64,000 bases of DNA, from positions 3,100,001-3,164,000 of the forward strand of contig CP131612.1 in the NCBI GenBank assembly GCA_030686115.1. The letters are read 5' to 3'. The notes under the pieces were generated by a model. The model searched no databases. It had not been told where the DNA came from and saw only the letters and a list, made by a program, of their open reading frames with translations. The translations under genes were made by a program, and so were the position numbers. Shown here piece by piece: positions 49,431-59,696 of the stretch. Numbering within the stretch: the stretch's first letter is position 1; each line of letters starts with the position of its first letter. Source of the DNA: Psychrobacter cibarius (GTDB lineage: Bacteria > Pseudomonadota > Gammaproteobacteria > Pseudomonadales > Moraxellaceae).

Positions 49431-49803
49431 AAAGAGTCCTAAATATTACTCATACATGTGAGCGTTTGTTTGAAATGATGCTTGGTGAGCTTTAATAATC
49501 GTATTTGATGAAACCAGACAATGAGTGATCGTTAACTCAAAGGTGCTCTTGCGACCCTAGCGAGAATAAGAGTCATAATCTTGCAAAAAGCACAATAATG
49601 ATAAGTTAATTTTTCTACAAAATTCACTTAATTTTGTAAGATTTACTTTATAAATTTGCAACTCTACATTAAGTTTTCTGTTACATACTCTGTTTTTTAA
49701 CACTCATACTCAAAAGACGCTTACATCGTGGTAATCTCAAACAGCGCACGACAGCAATATCAACTTACTTCTCTCAAAAATCGGTTATAATTCATACACT
49801 AAT
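49431..49803. other. divergent intergenic region between GlcG-like and mutY genes
   Basis: About 370 bases, AT-rich. A perfect 8-bp inverted repeat, TACAAAAT and ATTTTGTA (49616-49623 and 49631-49638), with a seven-base centre, is a candidate regulator site. No other feature is seen. Confidence 0.4.
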
Positions 49804-51090
49804 ATGCCACAAATTGATGATATGACTCAGCTTACCCCCACTGCAAACCTCACAACGATAGAAAATAATTTTACTCAATACTCTACTTCTCTCGATTCGT
49901 TCGCCCCGCGCCTACTCGATTGGTTCGCCGAAAACGGTCGCCATGACCTACCTTGGCAGCAGCACCAAACCGACGCGCCCAATCCTTATATCGTTTGGCT
50001 ATCCGAAGTCATGCTACAGCAAACACAAGTAACGACAGTGCTGCCCTATTTTGCCCGTTTTATGGCATCCTTTCCGACCGTGCAAAATTTAGCCGCAGCA
50101 GAATGGGATACGGTTGCGGAGCATTGGGCAGGACTTGGTTATTATGCGCGTGCGCGTAATTTGCATAAAGGCGCGAAACAACTGGTCGAAGTCATTGATG
50201 AGACGGGCGACTTTCCGCAGACGCTAGCAGGGTGGGAAGCCATATCTGGCGTCGGGCCATCGACCGCTGGCGCGATTATGGCGATGGGACTGCATCGTTA
50301 TGGCGTAATCTGTGATGGCAATGTCAAACGCGTCCTCACGCGTTGGGCGGCTATCGATGGTGATATTACCAAATCTGCCACCACCAAAGAGCTATGGGCA
50401 TTGGCAGAGCGTTTAACGCCTGTCGATGACTCAGGATTGTTCGCGCAAGCGATGATGGATATGGGCGCGACATTATGCACGCGTAGCAAACCTGCCTGCC
50501 TATTATGTCCCCTTCAAGAGGACTGCCTAGCCCACGAGCAAGGACGCGAAACGGATTATCCAGTCAAAGCAAAAAAGCAGCCCAAACCCAGCAAGTTTAG
50601 CAATGCGTTATTGATTGAAGATATTGATGGCAAAATACTGTGGCTACAACGCCCTGACAATGGCATTTGGGGCGGACTGTGGAGTTTACCTTTACAGTTT
50701 GTTGAAAAAACCGCAGGCAAAGTGAATACTAAAACTGCCGCAGAAAAAACGACAGAAATTGACGATACAGTATTAAAAGTGACCAGTAATGAAAAAGTAT
50801 ACGAAGCAGAATTTACCACTGCCGAGCAAATTATCAATGAATGGTTAGATAAGCATGAATTGAGAGCAAAAGCAGTCAGTAAAACTTTATTAGCCGATGC
50901 TCCTATTAAACATTCGCTAACCCATTTTCATTGGTATTTGACACCGCAATCGCTGATTCTAAATGCTGAGCAAATTGCCGAAATAACCGAAGCCTTAGAA
51001 GCAGCACAAATTAATATTAATTGGCTAAATGCTGTTGACGCTCAGGCAACGCTTGGATTGCCACGAGCAATGGTGAAGATTTTAGAATAA
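49804..51090 (+). CDS. mutY: A/G-specific adenine glycosylase
   Basis: Removes A opposite 8-oxoguanine. The 428-residue protein has the family start LPWQQHQTDAPNPYIVWLSEVMLQQTQV with catalytic Glu, the helix-hairpin-helix ISGVGPSTAGAIMAMG, catalytic Asp in VICDGNVKRVLTRW, and a 4Fe-4S cluster CTRSKPACLLCPLQEDC (C-x6-C-x2-C-x5-C). The C-terminal domain is Nudix-like and contains a longer Thr/Lys-rich insert (around residues 300-350) than E. coli MutY. About 38 polar residues precede the family start; Met7 is an alternative. Closed by the bidirectional terminator at 51146-51186. Confidence 0.96.
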   Translation: MPQIDDMTQLTPTANLTTIENNFTQYSTSLDSFAPRLLDWFAENGRHDLPWQQHQTDAPNPYIVWLSEVMLQQTQVTTVLPYFARFMASFPTVQNLAAAEWDTVAEHWAGLGYYARARNLHKGAKQLVEVIDETGDFPQTLAGWEAISGVGPSTAGAIMAMGLHRYGVICDGNVKRVLTRWAAIDGDITKSATTKELWALAERLTPVDDSGLFAQAMMDMGATLCTRSKPACLLCPLQEDCLAHEQGRETDYPVKAKKQPKPSKFSNALLIEDIDGKILWLQRPDNGIWGGLWSLPLQFVEKTAGKVNTKTAAEKTTEIDDTVLKVTSNEKVYEAEFTTAEQIINEWLDKHELRAKAVSKTLLADAPIKHSLTHFHWYLTPQSLILNAEQIAEITEALEAAQININWLNAVDAQATLGLPRAMVKILE

Positions 51091-51145
51091 TCCTTTGAAT
51101 GCAATCGTTGAAAAGAACTGCTTAAAAAAACACGTAACACGCCAT

Positions 51146-51186
51146 TAAAAAAGCGACTCAAAACGTATCTTGAGTCGCTTTTTTTA
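51146..51186. terminator. bidirectional terminator between mutY and tesB
   Basis: AAAAAGCGACTCAA and TTGAGTCGCTTTTT arms around an eight-base loop, flanked by A and T runs; serves both convergent genes. Confidence 0.92.
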
Positions 51187-51205
51187 TTTATCAGAAGATG
51201 AGAGC

Positions 51206-52108
51206 TTAGGACTTTGGCACACGTAAACGCATCAGGCCTTCTTGTTGTACCGTAGCAACCAGCTTACCGTCTTGCCAAAACTGCCCATGGTTTAAGCCCT
51301 TGGCATTAGACGTGGTATCACTCCACATGTCGTATAGCATCCAACCATTTAGATCAAAATTACGATGAAAATGCATCGAGTGGTCAATACTGGCCGCTTG
51401 CAAGCCGCTGGTCATAAAGCTAACACCATGTGACATCAGCCCTGTACCAACCAGATAAAAATCGGACGAAAATGCCAATAGCGCTTGTTGAATCGCAACA
51501 GGTTGATTGCCCAATTCGCGGATACGCAACCAGTTAGCCTGCTTAGGTTTCATTGGCTCCGGATGAATCGGATCACGCGGTTTAACCGGCTTAATTTCGA
51601 CATGGCGACGGCGCATAAAGCGGGCTTTGAGCGCGTCTGGAACTTTTCCGACATACTCTTCTTTTAGATCCTGCTCAGCTAGTAAATCCTCTGGTGGCGG
51701 ATAGACAGGCATATCTTCTTGATACTCTAAACCCTCTTCCATCGGCGAAAACGAGGCTATCATTGAAAATATTACTTGCTCAATAGGCGCTTTACCACGC
51801 ACCTCTTTATACTGAATCGCCGTCACTTCACGCGCAGACAGACTACGACCGTCACGCAAGCGGCGCACCTGATAAATCACTGGCTGCGTGATATCACCAC
51901 CGCGCAAAAAATACCCGTGCAGTGAATGACAGGGTTTGTCTTTATCCAGCGTATGCGCCGCCGCCATGATGGCTTGGGCGAGCACTTGTCCACCAAAAAT
52001 ACGACTGCCAACATAGTCATGGCTCTTACCCTCAAAGACATCGGGGGTCACTTCAATAAGCGCTACGGTAGCTAGCAGCTCATCAATCAATTGCGAATAA
52101 TCGGACAT
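51206..52108 (-). CDS. tesB: acyl-CoA thioesterase II
   Basis: A 300-residue double hot-dog thioesterase. Sequence hallmarks are SRIFGGQVLAQAIMAA, SLHGYFLRGGD, RLRDGRSLSAREVTAIQ, and near the C-terminus SIDHSMHFHRNFDLNGWMLYDMWSDTTSNAKGLNHGQFW with the catalytic Asp/Thr/Gln set. AAGGAAA upstream of the ATG at 52108 decides this start over the upstream frame that reaches 52162. Hydrolyses medium and long acyl-CoA. Convergent with mutY. Confidence 0.95.
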   Translation of the reverse strand: MSDYSQLIDELLATVALIEVTPDVFEGKSHDYVGSRIFGGQVLAQAIMAAAHTLDKDKPCHSLHGYFLRGGDITQPVIYQVRRLRDGRSLSAREVTAIQYKEVRGKAPIEQVIFSMIASFSPMEEGLEYQEDMPVYPPPEDLLAEQDLKEEYVGKVPDALKARFMRRRHVEIKPVKPRDPIHPEPMKPKQANWLRIRELGNQPVAIQQALLAFSSDFYLVGTGLMSHGVSFMTSGLQAASIDHSMHFHRNFDLNGWMLYDMWSDTTSNAKGLNHGQFWQDGKLVATVQQEGLMRLRVPKS

Positions 52109-52554
52109 GACGATATGTTTCCTTATTTTTATCAAAAACGCTAAGCATCTGAAAATACGCACCCAACGATATCAATATCATATAGCGAAAGACAAAAGAC
52201 ACTTTGCATTTGAATGTAAAATAATATGAAATCACTTGCTAAAAATGCACAAGAGAGATTTAACACGAAAATTTTAGCGCAAAAAACACGGTCATAGCAG
52301 CGCTATTACCAGCATTTATTATATAGTTGTTTCAGCTTAAAAGAAGTACAAAGCAATCGAGTACAAAGGTATATGTGATACTTCACACGAGACGCGGTCA
52401 CCCTTTTATAGCGAATGGGCTATAAATCGAAAAGATAAACATCTTACCCAATATCGATGGCTTTGACTAGAGAGCGATGCTCACTTGGCAATATCATGTT
52501 GATATTTTTGCTTAACATGCCTTAGGGCGCGTCCTAATATAAACGATATTAATC
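52109..52554. other. intergenic region between rapA end and tesB start
   Basis: About 445 bases on the upstream side of tesB. At 52521-52535 the sequence CCTTAGGGCGCGTCC partly matches the GGGCGTGT end seen at 7267, but no second end is visible. Otherwise nothing recognised. Confidence 0.35.
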
Positions 52555-52592
52555 ATAAAAAAACGAGATGTTTAATAGCATCTCGTTCTTTT
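52555..52592 (-). terminator. terminator after rapA
   Basis: ACGAGATG and CATCTCGT around an eight-base loop; minus strand continues TTTTTTT. Confidence 0.88.
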
Positions 52593-52604
52593 GATCATTT
52601 ACAT

Positions 52605-55493
52605 TTATGGCTTCACTGCCACTAACACACGGATGGAGTCTGGGACTAATAACAGACTACCTAGTGCTTGCTCACCTTGGGCTTTTAGCTGCTCCAAGCG
52701 CTCAATTTCGGCAGGGCGTACATTAGGATTAATCGTTTGTAGATGCTTTAGGCGTTTGATTTCACGTGACCACTGCTGGCTAAAACGGGCACTGGCTTGT
52801 TCACCAATCTCAGCAAGCTGCTGACGGGCAATCTCTTCCGCTTCATAATAACGCTGCTCAATCACATCACCGCGTACTTTGATGACTTGGCGAGCACGGT
52901 TTTTATCCAGACGTTCAATATGCGGCATAATCATCTCCGCACTGATACGCGAGGACAAATCACTGCCTTGCTCACTGATAAATACACGAATATTTTGCGT
53001 GGTCAGCGTCGCTGGCAAATTGAGCAACCTTGGCGCAATGGCTTCAACGCGGAAATTCACTTCGAGCAGCACCATACCTTGTGGTACAGCAGAACTTTTT
53101 AGCATCGCCACCGTGGTATTACCAAAGGTGCTGGTACTCGCCAACTCATAAATCGCGCGCATCAATGGATGCTCATGAGTGATAAATTCGATATCTTCAC
53201 GCTGTAGTGCTTGCTCACGCTCGAATGTCAACGTCATACCGTCTTCGTCACCGAGTGGCAGACCATCGATATAATCACTAATTTCAGTGCTGTCAATCGG
53301 AGCAATCACCCACGAGCCATCACGCTGGATATTGTGATCGATATTGGCTGAGGCAAAAAAGCGCTCAATAAACTGCGGCAATAGATTATGACCATCAAAA
53401 TCGCGCATGGCGTCAGCGATACGTTTAGCAACACGTGGGCGACACGAATTGTATTCTAATAGGCGATCACGACCCGCTTGTAGCTGTGCCTCTAACCCCA
53501 ATCGCGTCTGTTTCGCTTCTTCGATGATATCTTGTAGTATCGCACGGTTCTCGTCAGTATCCGCGCCTTCAAGCATGGGTTTTAGCTCTTGAATATACTG
53601 CTCTTGCACGCTCTGCGCCGTTGGAGAGATTTGATTAAACATATTCAGTGCGTCGTGATACCATTTATACAGACGCTCTTGTGCTGTGCCTTGTACATAA
53701 GGTACATGCAGCATGATTTGCTGCGTTTGTCCGATACGATCTAGGCGACCAATACGCTGCTCTAAAGTATCTGGATTGGCGGGCAAATCCCACAATATCA
53801 GCTGACTGGCAAACTGGAAGTTACGACCTTCCGAGCCTATCTCCGAGCATAATAATATCTGTGCGCCTTCGCTATCGGCAAAGAACGCCGCTGCTTGGTC
53901 ACGCTCAAGCAAGGTCATCTGCTCAGTAAAGATAGCGGTTTTAATACCGGCATGCAGACGTAATACCGCCTCCAAGCTCTCAACCGTCGCGCCACTACGG
54001 GCAATCAACAGTACTTTTTTGTGCTTAAGCTCACCGCGCAAAATATCAATCAACCAAGGCACACGTGGGTCATCTTCTAGCCAGCCACCATCAGGTTGGT
54101 TTTCTTCGCCCCATAGCTGCTCACGCAATTTACCATTGGTTTGATAGCTGTCTTTCCATGCGGCAGGTAATGCCAGTGGGTACGGCTGGCTGCTACGACC
54201 ATAAAACCCTTTCACACTTTCACGGGTATTACGGAATAGAATACGACCTGTACCATGACGATCTAATAGCTCGTTGAGCGCATAGGTGCGCAGTTTTTCG
54301 TCATCATTAATCGTTGCCAACTCATCAAGACTGATGTCTAACAAGCTGCTTAAAGCGACAATTTGACTGTCGCTTAATGGCTTATCCTCTATCAATACAC
54401 CAGCAACGGCAGCCGTTTCAGCAAAGGCTTCTTGACCATCGATAAACTCATCCAAATCATCAAAGCGATCCGGATCAAGCAAACGCAAACGAGCAAAGTG
54501 ACTTTGTGCGCCAAGCTGTTCTGGCGTTGCTGTCAATAGCATGACCCCTGGCGTTTCTTCGGCAAAGTCAGCAATCAAGTCATATTTATCATTGCCGCCT
54601 TGCGCCTCATCCCAATGCAGGTGATGCGCCTCATCAACCACCAATAAATCAAACCCTGCATCCATTGCTTGGTCGTACAAATCAGGGTGGTCAAGGAGTA
54701 AATCCATACCCGCAATGATACATTGCTCAGTGGCAAAGACGTTTTGCTCAGGATCGTGTTCTTTAATGGCTGCTGCACGTACCAAATCAAATAAGGCAAA
54801 ATTTAGATTAAAACGACGACGCAGCTCAATCATCCACTGATATTGTAGACTGTCTGGTACAAGAATGAGCACACGCTCAGCTTTGCCTGTTAACAGCTGT
54901 TGATGAATAATCAAACCTGCTTCGATGGTTTTGCCCAAACCAACTTCGTCAGCAAGCAACACACGCGGTGCGATACGTTTGCCAACTTCATGAGCGATAT
55001 AGAGCTGATGCTCAATGATATCGACACGCGCACCCATCAAGCCTTTAAGCGGATGACCCGCTAGCGCCGACTGCATACGCAAGATATCTTGACGCAGCTC
55101 ATACCAATCACCACGCTCAATCCGACCAGCCAGCAGACGCTCAAGTGGCTTAGCAAGCGTGATATTGGCAGCAAGACGGGTTTCCATAATGCCTCGTTCA
55201 TGCTCATCGACACTATATTTGAGTACACCCATCACTTCTTCGACCGCGGTTACGGTATAGCTCTTACCCGCTTGATCAGAAATACTATCGCCGACTTTAA
55301 ACACCACGCGTGATAATGGCGCGGAGTTTTTGGCGTAGACGCGCGTCTCTTCACTTTGTGGAAATAGAATGTGCACACATCGGTCATCTACATCGATGAC
55401 CACACCCAAGCCCAGCTCGGACTCCGTATCAGATAAATAACGTTGACCAACGGCAAATTCAGTATTGTGCAATGAAGCGATAGAGATAGTCAT
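52605..55493 (-). CDS. rapA: RNA polymerase-associated ATPase RapA
   Basis: A 962-residue Swi2/Snf2-type ATPase that binds RNA polymerase and promotes its recycling. N-terminal Tudor-like domains (residues 1-110; VGQRYLSDTESELGLGVVIDVDDR), Walker A DEVGLGKTIEAGLI, DEAH box LLVVDEAHHL, then motifs V and VI in LLCSEIGSEGRNFQFAS and QRIGRLDRIGQ. Length is close to the 968 of E. coli RapA. Divergent from the histidine kinase gene. Confidence 0.96.
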   Translation of the reverse strand: MTISIASLHNTEFAVGQRYLSDTESELGLGVVIDVDDRCVHILFPQSEETRVYAKNSAPLSRVVFKVGDSISDQAGKSYTVTAVEEVMGVLKYSVDEHERGIMETRLAANITLAKPLERLLAGRIERGDWYELRQDILRMQSALAGHPLKGLMGARVDIIEHQLYIAHEVGKRIAPRVLLADEVGLGKTIEAGLIIHQQLLTGKAERVLILVPDSLQYQWMIELRRRFNLNFALFDLVRAAAIKEHDPEQNVFATEQCIIAGMDLLLDHPDLYDQAMDAGFDLLVVDEAHHLHWDEAQGGNDKYDLIADFAEETPGVMLLTATPEQLGAQSHFARLRLLDPDRFDDLDEFIDGQEAFAETAAVAGVLIEDKPLSDSQIVALSSLLDISLDELATINDDEKLRTYALNELLDRHGTGRILFRNTRESVKGFYGRSSQPYPLALPAAWKDSYQTNGKLREQLWGEENQPDGGWLEDDPRVPWLIDILRGELKHKKVLLIARSGATVESLEAVLRLHAGIKTAIFTEQMTLLERDQAAAFFADSEGAQILLCSEIGSEGRNFQFASQLILWDLPANPDTLEQRIGRLDRIGQTQQIMLHVPYVQGTAQERLYKWYHDALNMFNQISPTAQSVQEQYIQELKPMLEGADTDENRAILQDIIEEAKQTRLGLEAQLQAGRDRLLEYNSCRPRVAKRIADAMRDFDGHNLLPQFIERFFASANIDHNIQRDGSWVIAPIDSTEISDYIDGLPLGDEDGMTLTFEREQALQREDIEFITHEHPLMRAIYELASTSTFGNTTVAMLKSSAVPQGMVLLEVNFRVEAIAPRLLNLPATLTTQNIRVFISEQGSDLSSRISAEMIMPHIERLDKNRARQVIKVRGDVIEQRYYEAEEIARQQLAEIGEQASARFSQQWSREIKRLKHLQTINPNVRPAEIERLEQLKAQGEQALGSLLLVPDSIRVLVAVKP

Positions 55494-56148
55494 AGGGCGA
55501 TGTCTTTTGTACTCAGATAATAGGAAAAAATAGATAGCTCATAATGAGATTTGCTAGCGTGAATCACTAGCGCGATGTCATTACTTAATAGTCTGAGAGG
55601 TCACCGGCCATACCGGCAGCGTCAGCTCATTAGCTAGGTCGCAAGATAAAGCCGACCATTATATAACGTTAGCAGCTAGATGAGTGCGCTAAGTTGACTT
55701 TTCAAGAGCAGATTATTGCAAGATTATATCAACGCCAAGCATAAGTTGGTCATATAAAACAATAAGATAACGACTCGCAAGTAAAGAAAAAATATTGTCA
55801 TTATAAAATTGATTCTGTATTGTTAAGAAATGCAATAGAACACTTCTTCTTTCTTACCTGAATTATTCAAACGCACGTCTACCCATACTCTTTTGCCGCC
55901 TAGTATTCATGATTGATTATCCTTAAGGATTTATGGGCATAGCATGGCCTTTCATAGTCCTTTAAGTTATAAGAATATCAATAGTTAAGTCCGTTAAGTT
56001 ATAAAAGTAAAGTTATAGTTTTAATTTTTTGCCATTATGTACAGACCATTTTAATTAAGATTACGCATTACCACCTGATTGATTGCCACCAATACCTAGC
56101 ATTGGCACTCTTCTTCGTGGTCACTATTATCCAAGGACTATCACCATC
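55494..56148. other. divergent intergenic region between rapA and sensor kinase
   Basis: About 650 bases without a convincing gene. A GC-rich patch near 55598-55622 includes CCGG repeats in an otherwise AT-rich stretch. Promoters for both flanking genes must be here; no clear consensus pair was found. Confidence 0.35.
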
Positions 56149-58461
56149 ATGAGTGCCTCCAAAAAAGTTGGCTTTTTTAATCAAGTCAGTACCCAAGTAA
56201 CCACTATTTTATTTATTGCTTTTGCGGTCGTACTGGCGGTCGTCGTTTATGTTGTTGATAAAGAGGGCTATGAGAAAATCCGCCTTGAATCTGCAAAACT
56301 GGTGGCTGAACGTGGCAATACCGCGGTAAATAGTATTTCAGCCGATATCAATCGGGTGATGCGTAGTGCCTTACTACTACAGCAAAGCGCGCAAACCTTG
56401 CCCACAGAAGAGGCGATTTTACAAACCAGTACTGCCAATGCCTTTGATAAGCGTGATTATAACTTACTGGGTAGTGGTGGCATTTGGCCTGAAAAAGGCG
56501 CACTTGGGGCAAATACCGCGACCCATCCATTTTTGATGGTTCGCCAAAACGGTGATTATCAAGCGGTGTTAAGCGACCCAAATCCTACCAATCCTTATTA
56601 TCAAGAAGATTGGTTTAGCGTCTTAAAGTTGCTCAAACCTGAGAGCTGCATTTGGAACCATGTGCGCGCCAGCCAAACCAAAGGCGAGCTTGCGATGAGC
56701 TGCGGTGTGGCAATCGAGCGTGACAATCAGTTTTGGGGTGCCAGTACGGTTAACTTTACGCTGAATCAGTTACAAGAAAACATCGTCAAGTTAAGCGAAA
56801 GCTCAGGCTCAGGCTACATTCTACTCTTGGATAATAGTGACAAGGTGATCGCCTCCTCTAACCCTGAACGTTTAAGCTATATTGATGAGAAAACGGGTAC
56901 GCCGCTTGATATCAAACAAGTCATCAACTCAGACCCTGCTTGGCAACCCGTGCTTGATTTCTTAGATGTCCAACGTAATGAGATCATCGAACAAGTCGCC
57001 GCTAGCGTCTCACCACAAGTTCAGCAGGTACTGACCACGCTTGATAAAGCTGAGACTGGTACGGCAAAAGGTTATTATTTGGTGAACTACGCCGCTTACC
57101 TAAATAATGGCGAAAACAAGCAAAACGCCATGGACAGCCGCTTATTACAGAGCTTTGAGTTGGCAAAAGACAGTTACTACAACGGCAGTCAAGCCTATGT
57201 CTTTGAGATTCCTGAGACTTATTGGAAGCTGATCGTTGTCCAACCTGATGCTGAAATTAACGCCATCGCGGATAATCTCAGTGAAAACTTGGTTAACTGG
57301 ATTGCATTAGCACTATTGATTACGGCTGGCGTCATTTACTTCATGCTGACCTTCTTAGCATTCAAACCCTTGAAAGAAACCACTGATAAAATCTCTGAAG
57401 CGGAAAACTTAATTAATAATAAGCAATACAATAAGCTGAGCGAGGTTAAATTCGCAGAAGGTCGCAACGAGATTGGACTGGTGAACGGCTCTATTAATGA
57501 CCTACTAGACCGAATCCAGTCTAACGAAGGTAAGCTTGCCAACATTAACCAACAGCTAGAGATTAAAGTCGAAGAACGTACTGCTGAGCTGCAAGAAACG
57601 CTAAAAGAGCTGAAAAACTCGCAGTTGCAATTGATTCGTTCAGAAAAAATGGCAACGTTGGGACAAATGGTGGCAGGCGTTGCTCATGAAGTGAACACAC
57701 CTTTATCATACGTGCAAAATAATCTTGAAATTATTGGTCAGTTAACTGAGCAATACGAAGAGCTGATTGAATTGGTACAAGGATTAAAAAGCGTTAAAAC
57801 TGACGCGGCGACTGATGGAAAAATTGACAAGCTATTGGCAGATATTATCCGTGCTTCTGATGAAATCCAAGAAGATGACCTATCAGCTGAATTAAAAGAG
57901 CTGATTAAAGATTCGTTATTTGGCGTCGAGCAAATCACTGAGATGGTGCTGAACCTACGTAACTTTGCCCGTCTTGATGAGTCAAAAGTGAAAACCATTG
58001 ATGTGCGCGAATGTATCGAAGCCTCGCTTAAAATCGCTGGCAACTCCATTAGACATCAAGAGATTGTGACTGATTTTGCGCCCACGCCTGAAGTGAAATG
58101 CTCACCGTCGCAAATCAACCAAGTCTTGGTCAATCTACTGAACAATGCCGCGCAAGCCATGGGAGAAAAACAGGATGGCAAAATCGAAGTGCGCACCCGT
58201 GCCGATGATCACAATGTTTATATTGATGTCATCGACAACGGTAAAGGTATGAGTCCAGAAGTTCTCAATCAAATCTTTGAGCCGTTCTTTACGACCAAAG
58301 GCGCAGGCGAAGGCACTGGTCTTGGTATGGCAATCAGTCAGCAAATTATGGAGCAACATAATGGCGATATCAAAGTCGTATCGACCGAAGGCGTTGGCAC
58401 CACATTTACGTTAATACTGCCGATTAATAATAACTTAACAGAGCAAAACCTAGTCGCGTAA
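56149..58461 (+). CDS. membrane sensor histidine kinase
   Basis: A 770-residue kinase. Residues 1-45 contain a membrane helix (ILFIAFAVVLAVVVYVV), 45-385 form a periplasmic sensing domain of double-Cache type size (segments such as SGSGYILLLDNSDKVIASSNPERL), then a second helix (WIALALLITAGVIYFMLTF), a HAMP-like and coiled linker, and the HisKA box AHEVNTPLSYVQNNL with the phospho-acceptor His513. An ATPase domain follows with DNGKGM, FEPFFTTK and GTGLGMAI. AAGGAC precedes the ATG at 56149, so the longer frame to 56083 is rejected. Pairs with the downstream response regulator. Confidence 0.92.
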   Translation: MSASKKVGFFNQVSTQVTTILFIAFAVVLAVVVYVVDKEGYEKIRLESAKLVAERGNTAVNSISADINRVMRSALLLQQSAQTLPTEEAILQTSTANAFDKRDYNLLGSGGIWPEKGALGANTATHPFLMVRQNGDYQAVLSDPNPTNPYYQEDWFSVLKLLKPESCIWNHVRASQTKGELAMSCGVAIERDNQFWGASTVNFTLNQLQENIVKLSESSGSGYILLLDNSDKVIASSNPERLSYIDEKTGTPLDIKQVINSDPAWQPVLDFLDVQRNEIIEQVAASVSPQVQQVLTTLDKAETGTAKGYYLVNYAAYLNNGENKQNAMDSRLLQSFELAKDSYYNGSQAYVFEIPETYWKLIVVQPDAEINAIADNLSENLVNWIALALLITAGVIYFMLTFLAFKPLKETTDKISEAENLINNKQYNKLSEVKFAEGRNEIGLVNGSINDLLDRIQSNEGKLANINQQLEIKVEERTAELQETLKELKNSQLQLIRSEKMATLGQMVAGVAHEVNTPLSYVQNNLEIIGQLTEQYEELIELVQGLKSVKTDAATDGKIDKLLADIIRASDEIQEDDLSAELKELIKDSLFGVEQITEMVLNLRNFARLDESKVKTIDVRECIEASLKIAGNSIRHQEIVTDFAPTPEVKCSPSQINQVLVNLLNNAAQAMGEKQDGKIEVRTRADDHNVYIDVIDNGKGMSPEVLNQIFEPFFTTKGAGEGTGLGMAISQQIMEQHNGDIKVVSTEGVGTTFTLILPINNNLTEQNLVA

Positions 58462-58540
58462 GCGCTGGGTCAGCTGCCCTGTGACGTAGAACATATTTAG
58501 ATATTTAACGACTATTATTCATCATCATAAGGATATCATC

Positions 58541-59497
58541 ATGAATGAATTAGAAAATGACTTAACCACAGTTGAAAGCAGCGCTGAGTCAAAGCCGAAG
58601 TTGGCATTTATCGACGATGAACAACGCATTTTACGGTCTATGAAACTGCTGTTTCGTAAGACCCATGACGTGTTTATCACCACCGACCCAACTGAGTATA
58701 TTGACTATATCAAGAACAACCATGTACACGTGGCGGTCAGTGACCAGCGGATGCCTGAGCGAGTCGGTGTGGATATCTTACGCGAAGTAAAAGATGTCTC
58801 ACCGTCCACCATGCGTATTTTATTGACGGGCTATGCCGATTTAAACGCCATTATTGGCTCTATTAACGATGGTGAGATTTATCGTTATTTGACTAAGCCT
58901 TGTAAATCTGAAGAGCTGATCACCGTGGTCGGACGCGCTACCGAAATCGCCTTGACCTATAATCCAGACGAAGATGCCGACCAATTCGACAGTTCAGGTA
59001 ATAAGCAAACACTGCTAGTGATTGATGAAACCAATGAGTTGATTGAGCAAATACGTAAGCAATTTTCTCACAGTTATAAAGTACTGCATGCTGAGAGTTT
59101 AGAGGAAGCGTACGATTATTTGGCGAATGAAGATATCGGTGTTTGTATCACCGATATCAATGTCAGCGGTGAGAATATCGCGCCGATTATCTTTACCTTA
59201 AAGCAAGATGCGCCGCATTTGGTGGTTTTGGTACAGACTGAATTTCAAGACGCTGGCTTGCTGATTGATTTGATTAATAAAGGTCAGGTTTATCGCTGCT
59301 TGCCGAAACCGATGCGCGCCAGCCTGCTTGAGATTAGCGTCAACCGTGCATTTCAGCATCATGCGAAGCTGAAAGCCAGCCCTGATTTGGTCAAACGCTA
59401 TGAAGTCGAGCATGACCCTGAAAACGACGTGCGTATTGACTTGAGTAGTCGCGTACGTAGCCTTATTGGCAAATTGCGTAAACGCTTTTCTTTATAA
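58541..59497 (+). CDS. double-receiver response regulator
   Basis: A 318-residue protein with two receiver-like domains and no DNA-binding or enzymatic output domain. REC1 (about residues 21-140) has FIDDEQ, Asp68 in AVSDQRMPE, the Thr in ILLTGYAD and Lys in YLTKPC. REC2 (about 152-268) has LVIDE, Asp205 in CITDINVSG, a less canonical Thr (VLVQTEF), and Lys in CLPKPM. The tail is basic (RVRSLIGKLRKRFSL). It lies 79 bp after the kinase and is certainly its partner. AAGGATATCATC precedes the ATG. Confidence 0.9.
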   Translation: MNELENDLTTVESSAESKPKLAFIDDEQRILRSMKLLFRKTHDVFITTDPTEYIDYIKNNHVHVAVSDQRMPERVGVDILREVKDVSPSTMRILLTGYADLNAIIGSINDGEIYRYLTKPCKSEELITVVGRATEIALTYNPDEDADQFDSSGNKQTLLVIDETNELIEQIRKQFSHSYKVLHAESLEEAYDYLANEDIGVCITDINVSGENIAPIIFTLKQDAPHLVVLVQTEFQDAGLLIDLINKGQVYRCLPKPMRASLLEISVNRAFQHHAKLKASPDLVKRYEVEHDPENDVRIDLSSRVRSLIGKLRKRFSL

Positions 59498-59543
59498 GTG
59501 CATAAAACCAAATAAGCACAAAAGACTACCGTCTCAATCAACA

Positions 59544-59579
59544 AAACCTCTATTTCAATATTGAAGTAGAGGTTTTTTG
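59544..59579 (+). terminator. terminator after response regulator
   Basis: AAAACCTCTA and TAGAGGTTTT around an internal TTTCAATATTGAAG that itself pairs; T run follows. Confidence 0.9.
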
Positions 59580-59696
59580 CTTTGTACTTTTTTGATGGAT
59601 TTTTTGACGACCTTTTTGACTAAAATCACCAACGTGCTACATTAAGTCGATCATTATTAAAATCATTTAAAAATAACTATTTAATAAGGAATAACC

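Noticed and set aside
52797..53151. Plus-strand frames of 90-101 codons
   Set aside because: Shadows of rapA; no start signals and no recognisable domain.
55598..55622. GC-rich patch as an sRNA or structured leader
   Set aside because: The possible stems are only four or five base pairs and no promoter or terminator pair brackets it.
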